The notes beneath the pieces were generated by a model that made no database searches, was not told the origin of the DNA, and worked only from the letters and a program-made list of their open reading frames with translations. Of a DNA stretch of 64,000 nt, positions 45,837-55,184 are shown piece after piece. The translations under genes were made by a program, and so were the position numbers. Position 1 is the first letter of the stretch. The number at the start of each line of letters is the position of its first letter. The DNA comes from Pseudomonas sp. CFBP13508 (lineage in GTDB: Bacteria; Pseudomonadota; Gammaproteobacteria; Pseudomonadales; Pseudomonadaceae): assembly GCF_005233515.1 (NCBI RefSeq), contig NZ_QFZZ01000005.1, forward strand, positions 62,001 through 126,000, written 5' to 3'.

Positions 45837-47837
45837 ATGAGTGCATCGTCTACCCCCGCCAGCGGTCTGGTGCGCATGAATCCGCCGGTGTTCTACTTCG
45901 CCGCGACGGTCATTCTGCTGTTTGGTCTTGTCGTCATTGCCATCCCCGAGCAGGCCGGCGCCTGGTTGCTGGAAGCACAAAACTGGGCGGCCAATACGGT
46001 CGGCTGGTACTACATGCTCGCGATGACCCTGTATCTGGTCTTCGTGGTGGTCACCGCGTTATCCGGCTACGGCAAGATAAAACTCGGTGCCGACCACGAC
46101 GAGCCCGAATTCAGTTACCTGTCCTGGGCCGGCATGCTGTTCGCCGCCGGGATCAGCATCACGCTGTTCTTCTTCTGCGTTTCCGAACCGCTGACGCACA
46201 TGTTGCAGCCGCCGCAAGGCGAGGCCGGCACAGCTGACGCCGCGCGCCAGGCGATGCAGATTCTGTTTCTGCACTGGGGCCTGCATGGCTGGGGCGTGTT
46301 TGCCTTTGTCGGCATGGCACTGGCCTATTTCGCTTATCGGCACAATCTGCCGCTGGCCCTGCGTTCGGCGCTGTATCCGCTGATCGGCAAACGCATCAAC
46401 GGCCCGATCGGCTATGCGGTGGACGGCTTCGGCATCATCGCCACGGTGTTCGGTCTTGGTGCCGACATGGGCTTCGGCGTGTTGCACCTCAACTCGGGCC
46501 TGGATTATCTGTTCGGCATCGCCCACACCCAGTGGATTCAGGTCGGCCTGATCACGCTGATGATGGGCGCGGCGATCATCGTTGCCGTCTCTGGCGTCGA
46601 CAAAGGCGTGCGGGTGATGTCCGACATCAACATGCTGCTCGCCTGTGCGCTGCTGCTGTTCGTGTTGTTTGCCGGGCCGACACAGCACCTGCTCAACACC
46701 CTGATCCAGAACGTCGGCGATTACCTCGGCGCCCTGCCGATGAAAAGTTTCGACCTCTACGCCTATGACAAACCAAGCGACTGGCTGGGCGGCTGGACCG
46801 TGTTCTACTGGGCCTGGTGGATCGCATGGTCGCCGTTCGTGGGCCTGTTCATTGCGCGGATTTCCCGTGGTCGCACCATCCGTGAATTCGTCTTCGGCGT
46901 GCTGTTGATTCCGCTCGGTTTCACCCTGGCGTGGATGTCGATTTTCGGCAACAGCGCCCTGGATCAGGTACTCAATCACGGCATGAGTGCGTTGGGCATG
47001 TCGGCCATCGACAATCCGTCGATGAGTATCTACCTGCTGCTGGAAACCTACCCGTGGAGCAAGACCGTTATTGCCGTGACGGTGTTCATCAGCTTCGTGT
47101 TCTTCGTGACGTCTGCGGATTCGGGCACCGTGGTGCTCTCGACCCTGTCGGCCAAGGGCGGCAACCCGGATGAAGACGGGCCGAAATGGCTGCGGGTGTT
47201 CTGGGGCGCAATGACCGCGCTGATCACCAGCGCGCTGCTGTTCTCCGGCAGCATCGACGCGCTGAAGTCAGCGGTGGTGCTGACCTCGTTACCGTTCTCG
47301 TTGATTCTGCTGCTGATGATGTGGGGCCTGCACAAGGCGTTCTACCTGGAATCGCAGAAGCAGATCGCCCAGCTGCATTCGCTGGCGCCGGTGTCCGGTT
47401 CAAGGCGTGGCACCGGTGGCTGGCGTCAGCGCCTGAGTCAGGCGGTGCACTTCCCGTCCCGCGACGAGGTGTACCGCTTCATGGAAAGCACGGTGCGCCC
47501 GGCGATCGAGGAAGTGACCGCCGTGTTCGTCGAAAAAGGTCTGCACGTGGTCACCCAGCCGGATCCGGCGCATGACAACGTCAGCCTGGAAATCGGCCAT
47601 GGCGAGCAGCATCCGTTCATCTATCAGGTGCAGATGCGCGGCTACTTCACGCCATCGTTCGCGCGCGGCGGCATGGGTTCCAAGCAACTCAACAATCGTC
47701 GCTACTACCGCGCCGAAGTGCACTTGAGCGAGGGCAGTCAGGACTACGATCTGGTCGGCTACACCAAAGAGCAGATCATCAACGACATCCTCGACCAGTA
47801 CGAACGGCACATGCAGTTCCTGCATCTGGTGCGTTGA
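45837..47837 (+). CDS. betT: BCCT-family choline transporter
   Basis: 666 residues with 12 membrane helices and a long cytoplasmic C-terminal tail (about 510-666) characteristic of the osmotically regulated BetT. Family motif FYWAWWIAWSPFVGLFIARISRGRTIREF (in part) is present. Imports choline (or possibly related quaternary amines). Normally beside betIBA, here alone, between cysteine genes and a LacI regulator. Operator palindrome at 45716. Confidence 0.88.
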   Translation: MSASSTPASGLVRMNPPVFYFAATVILLFGLVVIAIPEQAGAWLLEAQNWAANTVGWYYMLAMTLYLVFVVVTALSGYGKIKLGADHDEPEFSYLSWAGMLFAAGISITLFFFCVSEPLTHMLQPPQGEAGTADAARQAMQILFLHWGLHGWGVFAFVGMALAYFAYRHNLPLALRSALYPLIGKRINGPIGYAVDGFGIIATVFGLGADMGFGVLHLNSGLDYLFGIAHTQWIQVGLITLMMGAAIIVAVSGVDKGVRVMSDINMLLACALLLFVLFAGPTQHLLNTLIQNVGDYLGALPMKSFDLYAYDKPSDWLGGWTVFYWAWWIAWSPFVGLFIARISRGRTIREFVFGVLLIPLGFTLAWMSIFGNSALDQVLNHGMSALGMSAIDNPSMSIYLLLETYPWSKTVIAVTVFISFVFFVTSADSGTVVLSTLSAKGGNPDEDGPKWLRVFWGAMTALITSALLFSGSIDALKSAVVLTSLPFSLILLLMMWGLHKAFYLESQKQIAQLHSLAPVSGSRRGTGGWRQRLSQAVHFPSRDEVYRFMESTVRPAIEEVTAVFVEKGLHVVTQPDPAHDNVSLEIGHGEQHPFIYQVQMRGYFTPSFARGGMGSKQLNNRRYYRAEVHLSEGSQDYDLVGYTKEQIINDILDQYERHMQFLHLVR

Positions 47838-47844
47838 TCCAACG

Positions 47845-47882
47845 GCTGAGCGCCGAGAGGTTTTTACGCCTCGGCGCTCAGC
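47845..47882 (+). terminator. Strong stem-loop after betT
   Basis: GCTGAGCGCCGAG / CTCGGCGCTCAGC perfect 13 bp stem, 7 bp after the betT stop. The T-run lies in the loop rather than after the stem, so termination is likely but not textbook. Confidence 0.55.
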
Positions 47883-47908
47883 ACCATGAACAGCACCACC
47901 GCCGCCAC

Positions 47909-47997
47909 CGGGGCAAGCCCGCTCCCACAGGGTTTTGCGCCGTTCACAGATTTTGTATCCAACACTGAAACCTGTGGGAGCGGGCTTGCCCGCGAAG
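47909..47997. repeat. Third repeat type, inverted pair
   Basis: GGGGCAAGCCCGCTCCCACA and inverted partner; differs from the main REP family (CGGGCTTGCCCGCG core). Between convergent betT and LacI genes. Confidence 0.85.
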
Positions 47998-48050
47998 GGG
48001 CCACCTCGGTATGACCTAGAGCATAGCCAATCCAGCCCCCGCCATATTCA

Positions 48051-49088
48051 TCAGATGCTTTCGCGCTCGATCACTTGGCATCGCAGCAGATTCAGCCGCT
48101 GCACTTCGTCGCTCGGCAACACGCCAAGGCTTTCCAGCACGCGTGTCGCGGCGAGTACACCGATCTCCAGTGCCGGTGGTTTGATCGTGCTCAGACTGGG
48201 CAATAACATCTCGGCAAACGGGTAATCGCCGAAGCCGAGCACGGCGCAGTCTGCGGGGATTTTGATACCCGCGCGCTGTCCGGCGAGGAGACCTCCGGCG
48301 GCGAGGTTGTCGTTGGCGAAGATGATCGCGTCGGGGCGTGGTGAGGCGTTCATCAGGGCGTCCATCGCTTGCTTGCCGGCCTCGAACGGTGCGCGGTCGG
48401 CGTCTGGGGCGAAGATCCATGGCTCACGTCCTGCTTCACGCACAGTGGCGGCATAACCATCGCGGCGCTCCAGTGCACTGAAGTCGCCCGGCGCACTGTT
48501 CTGTACGAAAGCAATGCGTTGGTAGCCTTTCTTGAGCAAATGCCTTGCTGCCGTCACGCCCACTTCGAAGTGCGAAAAGCCAATCTGCATGGGCTCGCGC
48601 TCCGGCTGGTAATCCCAGGTTTCGATGACCGGAATATCGGCCTCGGCGAGCATCTTCTCGGTGCCTTCGCTATGGAAGTGGCTGGTCAGCACCAGCGCTG
48701 CCGGCGACCAGCCGAGAAAGGCGCGCACGGCATTTTCTTCCTGCTCGATATCGAAATAACTCGACGCCAGCAACAGTTGATAACCGTGACGACTGAGGGT
48801 GTCGCTGAAGCCCTGGATCGTGTTGGCGAAGATCGGCCCGGAGATGTTCGGAATGACCATGCCGACGATTTTCCCCCGCGCCGAGGCCAGACCACCCGCG
48901 ACCAGATTAGGCACATAACCGAGCTCGGCGACCACCGCCGCAATGCGCTCGCGCCGCTCAGGCGAAACCTGCTCGGGCTGATTGAAATACCGCGACACGG
49001 TAATCGCCGACACCCCGGCTGCGCGCGCCACGGCGTTCAGCGTCACACGTCCGGCGCCCCGGCGTTTACGCGGCTTTTCAACGTTCAA
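48051..49088 (-). CDS. LacI-family transcriptional regulator
   Basis: 345 residues. N-terminal helix-turn-helix VTLNAVARAAGVSAITVSRY (about 15-35), hinge helix, and a periplasmic-binding-like effector domain. The start is TTG at 49088 (AAGGA 7 bases before), not the earlier TTG at 49112. It is divergent from a TonB receptor gene, and a perfect LacI-type operator lies in the gap. LacI proteins usually sense sugars, which is notable beside sulfur genes: a sulfo-sugar signal is possible. Confidence 0.9.
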   Translation of the reverse strand: MNVEKPRKRRGAGRVTLNAVARAAGVSAITVSRYFNQPEQVSPERRERIAAVVAELGYVPNLVAGGLASARGKIVGMVIPNISGPIFANTIQGFSDTLSRHGYQLLLASSYFDIEQEENAVRAFLGWSPAALVLTSHFHSEGTEKMLAEADIPVIETWDYQPEREPMQIGFSHFEVGVTAARHLLKKGYQRIAFVQNSAPGDFSALERRDGYAATVREAGREPWIFAPDADRAPFEAGKQAMDALMNASPRPDAIIFANDNLAAGGLLAGQRAGIKIPADCAVLGFGDYPFAEMLLPSLSTIKPPALEIGVLAATRVLESLGVLPSDEVQRLNLLRCQVIERESI

Positions 49089-49175
49089 GACTCGATCCTT
49101 TCTAAAAACCAAATCGCATATAAAAGTAATTTTTCAGTATTGGACGCTCTATAGCCAGATCGCCAATATTCGCGA

Positions 49176-49189
49176 TGTTAGCGCTAACA
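49176..49189. promoter_or_regulatory. Perfect LacI-type operator TGTTAGCGCTAACA
   Basis: 14 bp perfect palindrome with a central CG, 87 bp from the LacI-regulator start and 103 bp from the TonB receptor start. The form matches operators of the GntR/PurR-like LacI subfamily. Confidence 0.75.
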
Positions 49190-49291
49190 ATGCGCGTTGT
49201 CTGCTACTCGCTCGAGCGAATGCCCACGACAGATTCAGGCGCTGTCGTCACAGAACGGCAGCGGTTCAGGGCCATTTTCGAGCGAACATCT

Positions 49292-51517
49292 ATGCGTAAT
49301 TTTCCTGGGGCATTACACACACTGACGCAGTCGATTCGCGCGGCGGGCTGGATTTTTACCGGGCTGGCGGCGCTGCCGCTGCCCACGGCGTTTGCCGCTG
49401 ACAGCAGCGATCAGGAACCGACGCTGAAATCCGTCACGGTGACCGCGACTCGCCGCGAAGAGTCACTGCAAAAAGTACCGGTGGCGGTTTCCGTGCTCGA
49501 CGGCGAACAGCTCGAACGCGACAACCGCAACGGCGTGGCGAGCATCGTTCAGCAAGTGCCATCGCTGAATTTCCGTACCGGCGCCTCGAACAAGGACACC
49601 TCGTTATTCGTGCGCGGGGTCGGCACCATTTCCACCTCGCCCGGCGTCGAGCCGACCGTGGCCACGGTCATCGACGGCGTGGTGTATGCGCGTCCCGGCC
49701 AGGCCACGCTGGATCTGCTCGATCTGGAGCGCGTCGAAGTGCTGCGCGGCCCGCAAGGCACGCTGTTCGGCAAGAACGCCTCGGCCGGTGTACTCAACAT
49801 CACCAGCAAAGCACCGACCGTCGAGACCCACGGCTACATCGATCAGTCGTACTACAGCGGCAACGAAAGCCGCAGCCGTTTCGGCCTTGGCGGCAGTCTG
49901 ATTCCGGACACGCTGAAGGGCTCGATCAGCACCTTGTTCGGCACGTACGATGGTAACGTCGACAACCAGCACAACGGCCACGAGGTCAACGGTTACAACC
50001 ATCGCGGCGTGCGCGGCAAACTCGAATTCACTCCGAATGACGACATCACCTTCACCCTGATCGCGGACTACATGCAGTCCCACGACGACGCGCCCAATGG
50101 CGTCGTCAGCCAAGCGTTGACGCCGGCCTTCGGCAACGCGCTGAGTCCGGTGAATGCGACCAGCCACAATCGCGACATCAACACCGATACCCGCTCTCAC
50201 ATCGAGGACATCAACAAAGGCCTGTCCGGCCAGCTCGACTGGCAACTGGGTGATTTCACGCTGACGTCGATCACCGCGTGGCGCGGCTGGGACAACACCC
50301 AGTATCAGGATGGTGATCGCCTCGGCACCGTGACGGCGGCGTTCCCCGGCACCGCCGACAAGGGCAATCTGGCCTTCGACCAGTATTCGCAAGAGCTGCG
50401 GCTGGCCTCACCGAAGGGCGAGTTTCTCGAGTACGTCGGCGGCCTGTTCTACATGCACGGCAAGGACGACGAGACCTATCAGCGCACCCTCACGACCACC
50501 ACACGCACCGACCGTGGCGTTGCCGATTACAGCACCACCAGCGACAGCTACGCGGTGTTTGGTGAGAGCACGCTGAACTTCACTTCGCACTTTCGCGGCA
50601 TCGCCGGCCTGCGCTACACCCACGACGATCTGGAATACGATCACCGTCGCGTTTCAACATCAGCAACCACCGTCAGCGGCATTCAACCGGCGACCAGCAG
50701 CTCAGGTTCGGTGGACGAAGATGGCTGGTCCGGTCGCCTCGGTTTGCAGTACGACCTGAGCGATACCGTCACCACGTACCTGACCTATTCGCGCGGTTAC
50801 AAAGGCCCGGCGTACAACGTGTTTTTCAACATGCAGCCGCGCGACACCGAAGCGCTGAAACCGGAGACCTCCAACACCTGGGAAGCGGGGATCAAAGCCA
50901 CCTCCTGGAACAACCGCCTGACCACCAACCTGGCGATCTTCCACAGCGAGTACGACAACTATCAGGCGAACTTTTTCGACACCGTCGCCGGGCAAGTGGT
51001 GACGCGTTTGATCAACGCCGGCAGCGTCACCAGCGAAGGCATCGAACTCGATTATGCCCTGCAAGCTACCCAGCAACTGAAGTTCTCCGGCGCACTGGCC
51101 TACACCCGCGCACGCATCGACGAATTCGCCTGCCCGGCCGGCGCGGCGGCGTCGTGCAACGTCAACGGCAAACCATTGCCGTTCAGCCCGGACTGGAAAA
51201 GCTACGTGCGCGCCGACTACACAATTGCGCTGGACAACGGTCTCGATATCGAACTGGGCACCGACTACAGCTGGCAGAGCGAAGTGCAGTACGACATCAG
51301 CCAGAACCCCGATACCAAAGAGGGCGCTTACGGGCTGTGGAACGCCAGCGTCGCCCTGGCCGATTACAGCAATGGCTGGCGCGTCGCGCTGCTCGGCAAG
51401 AATCTCGCCGACAAGTCCTATTCGCCGTTGCTGGCCAGTGGCGGTAGCTACGTCTATCGCGCCGTGCCTCGCGATGACGAGCGCTACTTCGGCGTGCAAT
51501 TGCGCAAGGATTTCTGA
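49292..51517 (+). CDS. TonB-dependent outer membrane receptor (LacI-linked)
   Basis: 741 residues from ATG 49292. Signal peptide ending at TAFAAD, TonB box LKSVTVTATRRE, plug with EVLRGPQGTLFGKNAS, barrel ending in RKDF. It resembles the receptor at 9309 over the whole length (shared EVLRGPQGTLFGKN and FRLASPKGEF / LRLASPKGEF blocks). The next gene, a flavin monooxygenase, starts 1 bp after its stop, so it must bring in the substrate of that enzyme. Start chosen as the last Met before the signal peptide; no strong ribosome site is visible. Confidence 0.86.
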   Translation: MRNFPGALHTLTQSIRAAGWIFTGLAALPLPTAFAADSSDQEPTLKSVTVTATRREESLQKVPVAVSVLDGEQLERDNRNGVASIVQQVPSLNFRTGASNKDTSLFVRGVGTISTSPGVEPTVATVIDGVVYARPGQATLDLLDLERVEVLRGPQGTLFGKNASAGVLNITSKAPTVETHGYIDQSYYSGNESRSRFGLGGSLIPDTLKGSISTLFGTYDGNVDNQHNGHEVNGYNHRGVRGKLEFTPNDDITFTLIADYMQSHDDAPNGVVSQALTPAFGNALSPVNATSHNRDINTDTRSHIEDINKGLSGQLDWQLGDFTLTSITAWRGWDNTQYQDGDRLGTVTAAFPGTADKGNLAFDQYSQELRLASPKGEFLEYVGGLFYMHGKDDETYQRTLTTTTRTDRGVADYSTTSDSYAVFGESTLNFTSHFRGIAGLRYTHDDLEYDHRRVSTSATTVSGIQPATSSSGSVDEDGWSGRLGLQYDLSDTVTTYLTYSRGYKGPAYNVFFNMQPRDTEALKPETSNTWEAGIKATSWNNRLTTNLAIFHSEYDNYQANFFDTVAGQVVTRLINAGSVTSEGIELDYALQATQQLKFSGALAYTRARIDEFACPAGAAASCNVNGKPLPFSPDWKSYVRADYTIALDNGLDIELGTDYSWQSEVQYDISQNPDTKEGAYGLWNASVALADYSNGWRVALLGKNLADKSYSPLLASGGSYVYRAVPRDDERYFGVQLRKDF

Positions 51518-51518
51518 G

Positions 51519-52838
51519 ATGAGCAGACAGATGAAACTCGGTGCATTTCTCATGGCCACCGGGCATCACGTGGCGGCGTGGCGGCACCCCGATGTGCCTG
51601 CGGATGCGGGGCTGGATTTCGCCCACTACAAACGTCTGGCGCAGATCGCCGAAGCGGCAAAGTTCGATGCGCTGTTTGTCGCCGACAGCGTCGCCGCACC
51701 GACCGGAGATATCGCCAGCCGCATGGCGCGCTCCGATCACTTCGAGCCGCTGACCTTGCTCTCGGCACTGAGCGCGGTGACCGAGCACATCGGCCTGATC
51801 GCCACGGCCACCACCAGTTACAACGAGCCGTACCACGTGGCGCGCAAGTTCGCCTCGCTCGATCACTTATCGGGCGGACGGGCCGGGTGGAATCTGGTGA
51901 CTTCGGACAACGCCGCCGAGGCGCTTAATTTCGGCCGCGACGCACACATCGGCCATGCCGAACGCTACAGCCGCGCCCGTGAATTTCATCAGGTGGTCAC
52001 CGGGCTCTGGGACAGTTGGGAAGACGATGCCTTCCACCGTGACAAGGCCAGCGGCGCCTATTACCACCCGCACAAGCTGCATGTGCTCGATCATGTCGGT
52101 GAACATTTCCGGGTCAAAGGCCCGCTGAACGTCGCGCGCTCGCCGCAGGGGCAACCGGTGATCGTCCAGGCCGGTTCTTCCGAAGCCGGGCGCGAACTGG
52201 CGGCGCAAACGGCGGAAGTGGTGTTCACCGCGCAGACTTCGCTGGCCGCCGCACAGGCGTTTTACGCTGATATCAAGGGACGCTTGGCCAAGTTCGGGCG
52301 CAGCACCGATTCGCTGAAAATCATGCCCGGTGTGTTCGTGGTGGTCGCTGCTACCGAGGCTGAAGCGCAGGAAAAGTGTGAAACGTTTCAGCAATTGGTC
52401 GAACCCGAGGTGGGCGTCGCGCTGCTTGGGCGTATGCTGGGCAACTTCGATTTATCGAAGTACCCGCTGGACGGGCCGCTGCCAGAGTTGCCGCTGACTG
52501 ACAGCGGCCAGCAGAGCCGGCAGAAACTGCTGACCGAGCTGGCCGGGCGGGAGAACCTGACCCTCGCCGAGCTTGGTCGCAGGATCGCTGGCGGGCGGGG
52601 GCATCACAGCCTGGTCGGCACGCCGGCACAGATTGCCGATTGCCTGCAGGAGTGGTTCGAACAAGGCGCGGCGGACGGCTTCAATGTGCTGGTGCCGCAC
52701 CTGCCGGGCGGGCTGGAAGATTTCGCCAATGGCGTGGTGCCGGAACTGCAACGGCGTGGCTTGTTCAGAACCGAGTATGAAGGGCGCACGTTGCGGCAGA
52801 ACCTGGGGCTGGCTCGACCCGGCAATAGATTTGCGTAA
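51519..52838 (+). CDS. FMNH2-dependent monooxygenase, coupled to TonB receptor
   Basis: 439 residues of the luciferase-like family, NtaA/SnaA branch. Motifs: LGAFLMATGHHVAAWRHP, SGGRAGWNLVTSDN, PVIVQAGSSEAGRELAA. Its ATG is 1 bp after the receptor stop, with AAGGA 10 bases upstream. Should desulfurise the substrate imported by the receptor. It differs from the enzyme at 35551 in the N-terminus, so substrates probably differ. No flavin reductase is encoded beside it. Confidence 0.86.
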   Translation: MSRQMKLGAFLMATGHHVAAWRHPDVPADAGLDFAHYKRLAQIAEAAKFDALFVADSVAAPTGDIASRMARSDHFEPLTLLSALSAVTEHIGLIATATTSYNEPYHVARKFASLDHLSGGRAGWNLVTSDNAAEALNFGRDAHIGHAERYSRAREFHQVVTGLWDSWEDDAFHRDKASGAYYHPHKLHVLDHVGEHFRVKGPLNVARSPQGQPVIVQAGSSEAGRELAAQTAEVVFTAQTSLAAAQAFYADIKGRLAKFGRSTDSLKIMPGVFVVVAATEAEAQEKCETFQQLVEPEVGVALLGRMLGNFDLSKYPLDGPLPELPLTDSGQQSRQKLLTELAGRENLTLAELGRRIAGGRGHHSLVGTPAQIADCLQEWFEQGAADGFNVLVPHLPGGLEDFANGVVPELQRRGLFRTEYEGRTLRQNLGLARPGNRFA

Positions 52839-52842
52839 CAGC

Positions 52843-52909
52843 TTTCGCGAGCAGGCTCGCTCCCACAGGAAAATGCATTCCAGGTGTGGGAGCGAGCCTG
52901 CTCGCGAAG
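52843..52909. repeat. REP-type inverted pair
   Basis: Inverted TTCGCGAGCAGGCTCGCTC arms between the monooxygenase and the aldo-keto reductase gene. Confidence 0.9.
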
Positions 52910-52948
52910 CAGTCGACACCCATTTCAAGACAGACAAGAGAGGATTCG

Positions 52949-53986
52949 ATGACTTACACCGCTGCCGAAAACCGCTACGACTCCATTCCTTACCGCCGCG
53001 TCGGCCGCAGCGGTCTGGTGCTGCCGGCATTGTCGCTGGGCCTGTGGCACAACTTTGGCGACAGCACGCCGATCGACACCCAGCGCGCCTTGCTGCGCAC
53101 CGCGTTCGATCTGGGCATCAACCATTTCGATCTGGCCAACAACTACGGCCCGCCATACGGCAGCGCCGAGATCAATTTCGGTCGCCTGCTGCGCGAAGAC
53201 TTCAAGCAGTATCGCGACGAACTGATCATTTCCAGCAAGGCTGGCTGGGACATGTGGCCCGGCCCGTACGGTCAGGGCGGCGGCTCGCGCAAATACGTGC
53301 TGGCCAGCCTCGACCAGAGCCTGCAACGTCTTGGTCTCGACTACGTGGACATCTTTTATTCGCACCGCTTCGACCCGGACACTCCGCTGGAGGAAACCGC
53401 CAGCGCCCTCGCCACCGCCGTGCAGCAGGGCAAGGCGCTGTACATCGGTATCTCGTCTTACTCAGGCGTGAAAACCCGCGAGATGGCCGCGCTGCTGAAA
53501 GAGTGGAAAGTGCCGCTGCTGATTCATCAACCAGCGTACAACCTGCTCAACCGCTGGGTGGAAAAGGATCTGCTCGATACCACTGACGAACTCGGCACTG
53601 GCGTCATCGCCTTCACGCCGCTGGCGCAGGGTTTGCTCACCGACAAATATCTCAACGGCGTACCGGCCGATGCGCGAGTCAATCGCCCGGGCGGCGGTTC
53701 GTTGCAGGCGTCGCATTTGTCCGAAGAAAACATTGCTCACGTGCGAGCGTTGAACGAGATCGCCCAGCGTCGCGGCCAGAGTCTGGCGCAACTGGCACTG
53801 GCGTGGACACTGCGTGATCCACGGGTGACCTCGGCACTGATCGGCGCGAGCCGGCCGGAGCAGATCATCGAGAACGTCGGAGCGTTGAAGAATCTGGATT
53901 TCAGTGTTGAAGAGCTGGCGGAGATTGACCGGTTTGCCCAAGAGGGCGGGATCAATCTGTGGGAGAAGCCTTCGACGGCGGAGTGA
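52949..53986 (+). CDS. Aldo-keto reductase (YghZ/Kv-beta type)
   Basis: 345 residues. Catalytic Asp/Tyr in FDLANNYGPPYGSAE, Lys in SSKAGWDMWPG, His in FYSHRFDPDTPLEE, and the cofactor segment SALIGASRPEQI. YghZ reduces L-glyceraldehyde-3-phosphate. It follows the TonB receptor-monooxygenase pair by 110 bp, so it may reduce the aldehyde left after a sulfonate group is removed. AGAGGA is upstream of the ATG at 52949. Two internal Met, no Cys. Confidence 0.87.
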   Translation: MTYTAAENRYDSIPYRRVGRSGLVLPALSLGLWHNFGDSTPIDTQRALLRTAFDLGINHFDLANNYGPPYGSAEINFGRLLREDFKQYRDELIISSKAGWDMWPGPYGQGGGSRKYVLASLDQSLQRLGLDYVDIFYSHRFDPDTPLEETASALATAVQQGKALYIGISSYSGVKTREMAALLKEWKVPLLIHQPAYNLLNRWVEKDLLDTTDELGTGVIAFTPLAQGLLTDKYLNGVPADARVNRPGGGSLQASHLSEENIAHVRALNEIAQRRGQSLAQLALAWTLRDPRVTSALIGASRPEQIIENVGALKNLDFSVEELAEIDRFAQEGGINLWEKPSTAE

Positions 53987-54015
53987 TCAAGATTGGGTTG
54001 GGTCAGCAAGATCCA

Positions 54016-54183
54016 ACCCCCTCACCCCAGCCCTCTCCCCCAAGGGGGCGAGGGGGAAAGGGAGCCGATCTTTATGCTTTTTAAAACTTGAGTTCAATCC
54101 GATATTTCAGGTCGATGTAGTTCGCGCAATCAGCTCGGTCAGTCCCCTCTCCCTCTGGGAGAGGGCTAGGGTGAGGGGCTTTT
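54016..54183 (+). repeat. MITE-like element, copy C
   Basis: About 168 bp with inverted ends (CCCCTCACCCCAGCCC at the left, GGGCTAGGGTGAGGGG at the right), between convergent aldo-keto reductase and tauD. Interior matches copy D over most of its length. Confidence 0.82.
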
Positions 54184-54197
54184 GATCTTGATCAGGC

Positions 54198-55040
54198 TCA
54201 ACGAAAAAACGGCACATCCCCCAACACCGTCGCCCGCTGCATCACCCGCCGCGCCGGTCGGTAATCGTCCACCGCGTAATGCTGGGTCACGCGGTTATCC
54301 CAGAAGGCGATGTCGTCTTTCTGCCAGCGCCAGCGAATGGTGAATTCCGGCCGGGTCGCGTGGGCAAAGAGAAATTTGAGGATCGCCTCGCTCTCGGTTT
54401 CCGACAGCTCATTGATCTTCGAGGTAAATCCTTCATTGACGAACAGCGATCGCCTTCCACTGGCCGGATGCGTGCGAATCACCGGGTGCGACAGCGGTGG
54501 ATTCTTGCGCCGTGCTTCTTCCCACTGCGCCAGCGCCTCAGGCGTATTGCCGTAGCGCTCGAGCGGAAACGATCGGGTGAAATCGTGGGTCGCTGTCAGC
54601 CCTTCGAGCAGGGTTTTCATCGGCGCCGACAACGCTTCATATGCCGCGATGCCGCTGGCCCACAAGGTGTCGCCACCAAACTCCGGCAGCAACTTGGCGC
54701 TGAGCACCGCGCCCATCGCCGGCGTCGGCAGAAAGGTTACGTCGGTGTGCCAGATCGCGTTGTCGCGTACGTCGGTGACGGCGGTATCGAGGATCAGCAC
54801 TTCCGGTTGTTCCGGCACGTTCGGGTAGATCGGGTGAATGTGCAGGTCGCCGAAATAATGCGCGAAGCGTGCCTGTTGCGCCGGCTCGATCGGCTGGTTG
54901 CGGAAGAACAGCACTTGGTATTTAAGCAGCGACTGCTCGATCGCGTCGCGGTGTTCCAGGCTCAGCGGCTGGCTGATGTCGACGCCGCTGATCTGCGCGC
55001 CGAGGGCCGAGCTTAACGGGGTGATGTCGAGGGTGCTCAT
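54198..55040 (-). CDS. tauD: Taurine dioxygenase
   Basis: 280-residue 2-oxoglutarate/Fe(II) dioxygenase that converts taurine to sulfite and aminoacetaldehyde. Iron ligands His98, Asp100 (WHTD) and His254 (TQHY), one less than E. coli TauD numbering. It is downstream of tauABC with a REP pair in between. No cysteine. Confidence 0.92.
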   Translation of the reverse strand: MSTLDITPLSSALGAQISGVDISQPLSLEHRDAIEQSLLKYQVLFFRNQPIEPAQQARFAHYFGDLHIHPIYPNVPEQPEVLILDTAVTDVRDNAIWHTDVTFLPTPAMGAVLSAKLLPEFGGDTLWASGIAAYEALSAPMKTLLEGLTATHDFTRSFPLERYGNTPEALAQWEEARRKNPPLSHPVIRTHPASGRRSLFVNEGFTSKINELSETESEAILKFLFAHATRPEFTIRWRWQKDDIAFWDNRVTQHYAVDDYRPARRVMQRATVLGDVPFFR

Positions 55041-55074
55041 GGTCGTTCTCGTCGAATTCGGAGTGTCATGCTTT

Positions 55075-55163
55075 TGTGGGAGCGAGCCTGCTCGCGAATG
55101 CAGAGTGTCAGGCGACAGTGCAGTGACTGATCTGACGCTTTCGCGAGCAGGCTCGCTCCCACA
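55075..55163. repeat. REP-type inverted pair
   Basis: 24 bp arms TGTGGGAGCGAGCCTGCTCG and inverted copy in the tauC-tauD gap; it may separate tauD expression from tauABC. Confidence 0.9.
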
Positions 55164-55184
55164 GGGGAATTTTCACAAGGCGAT

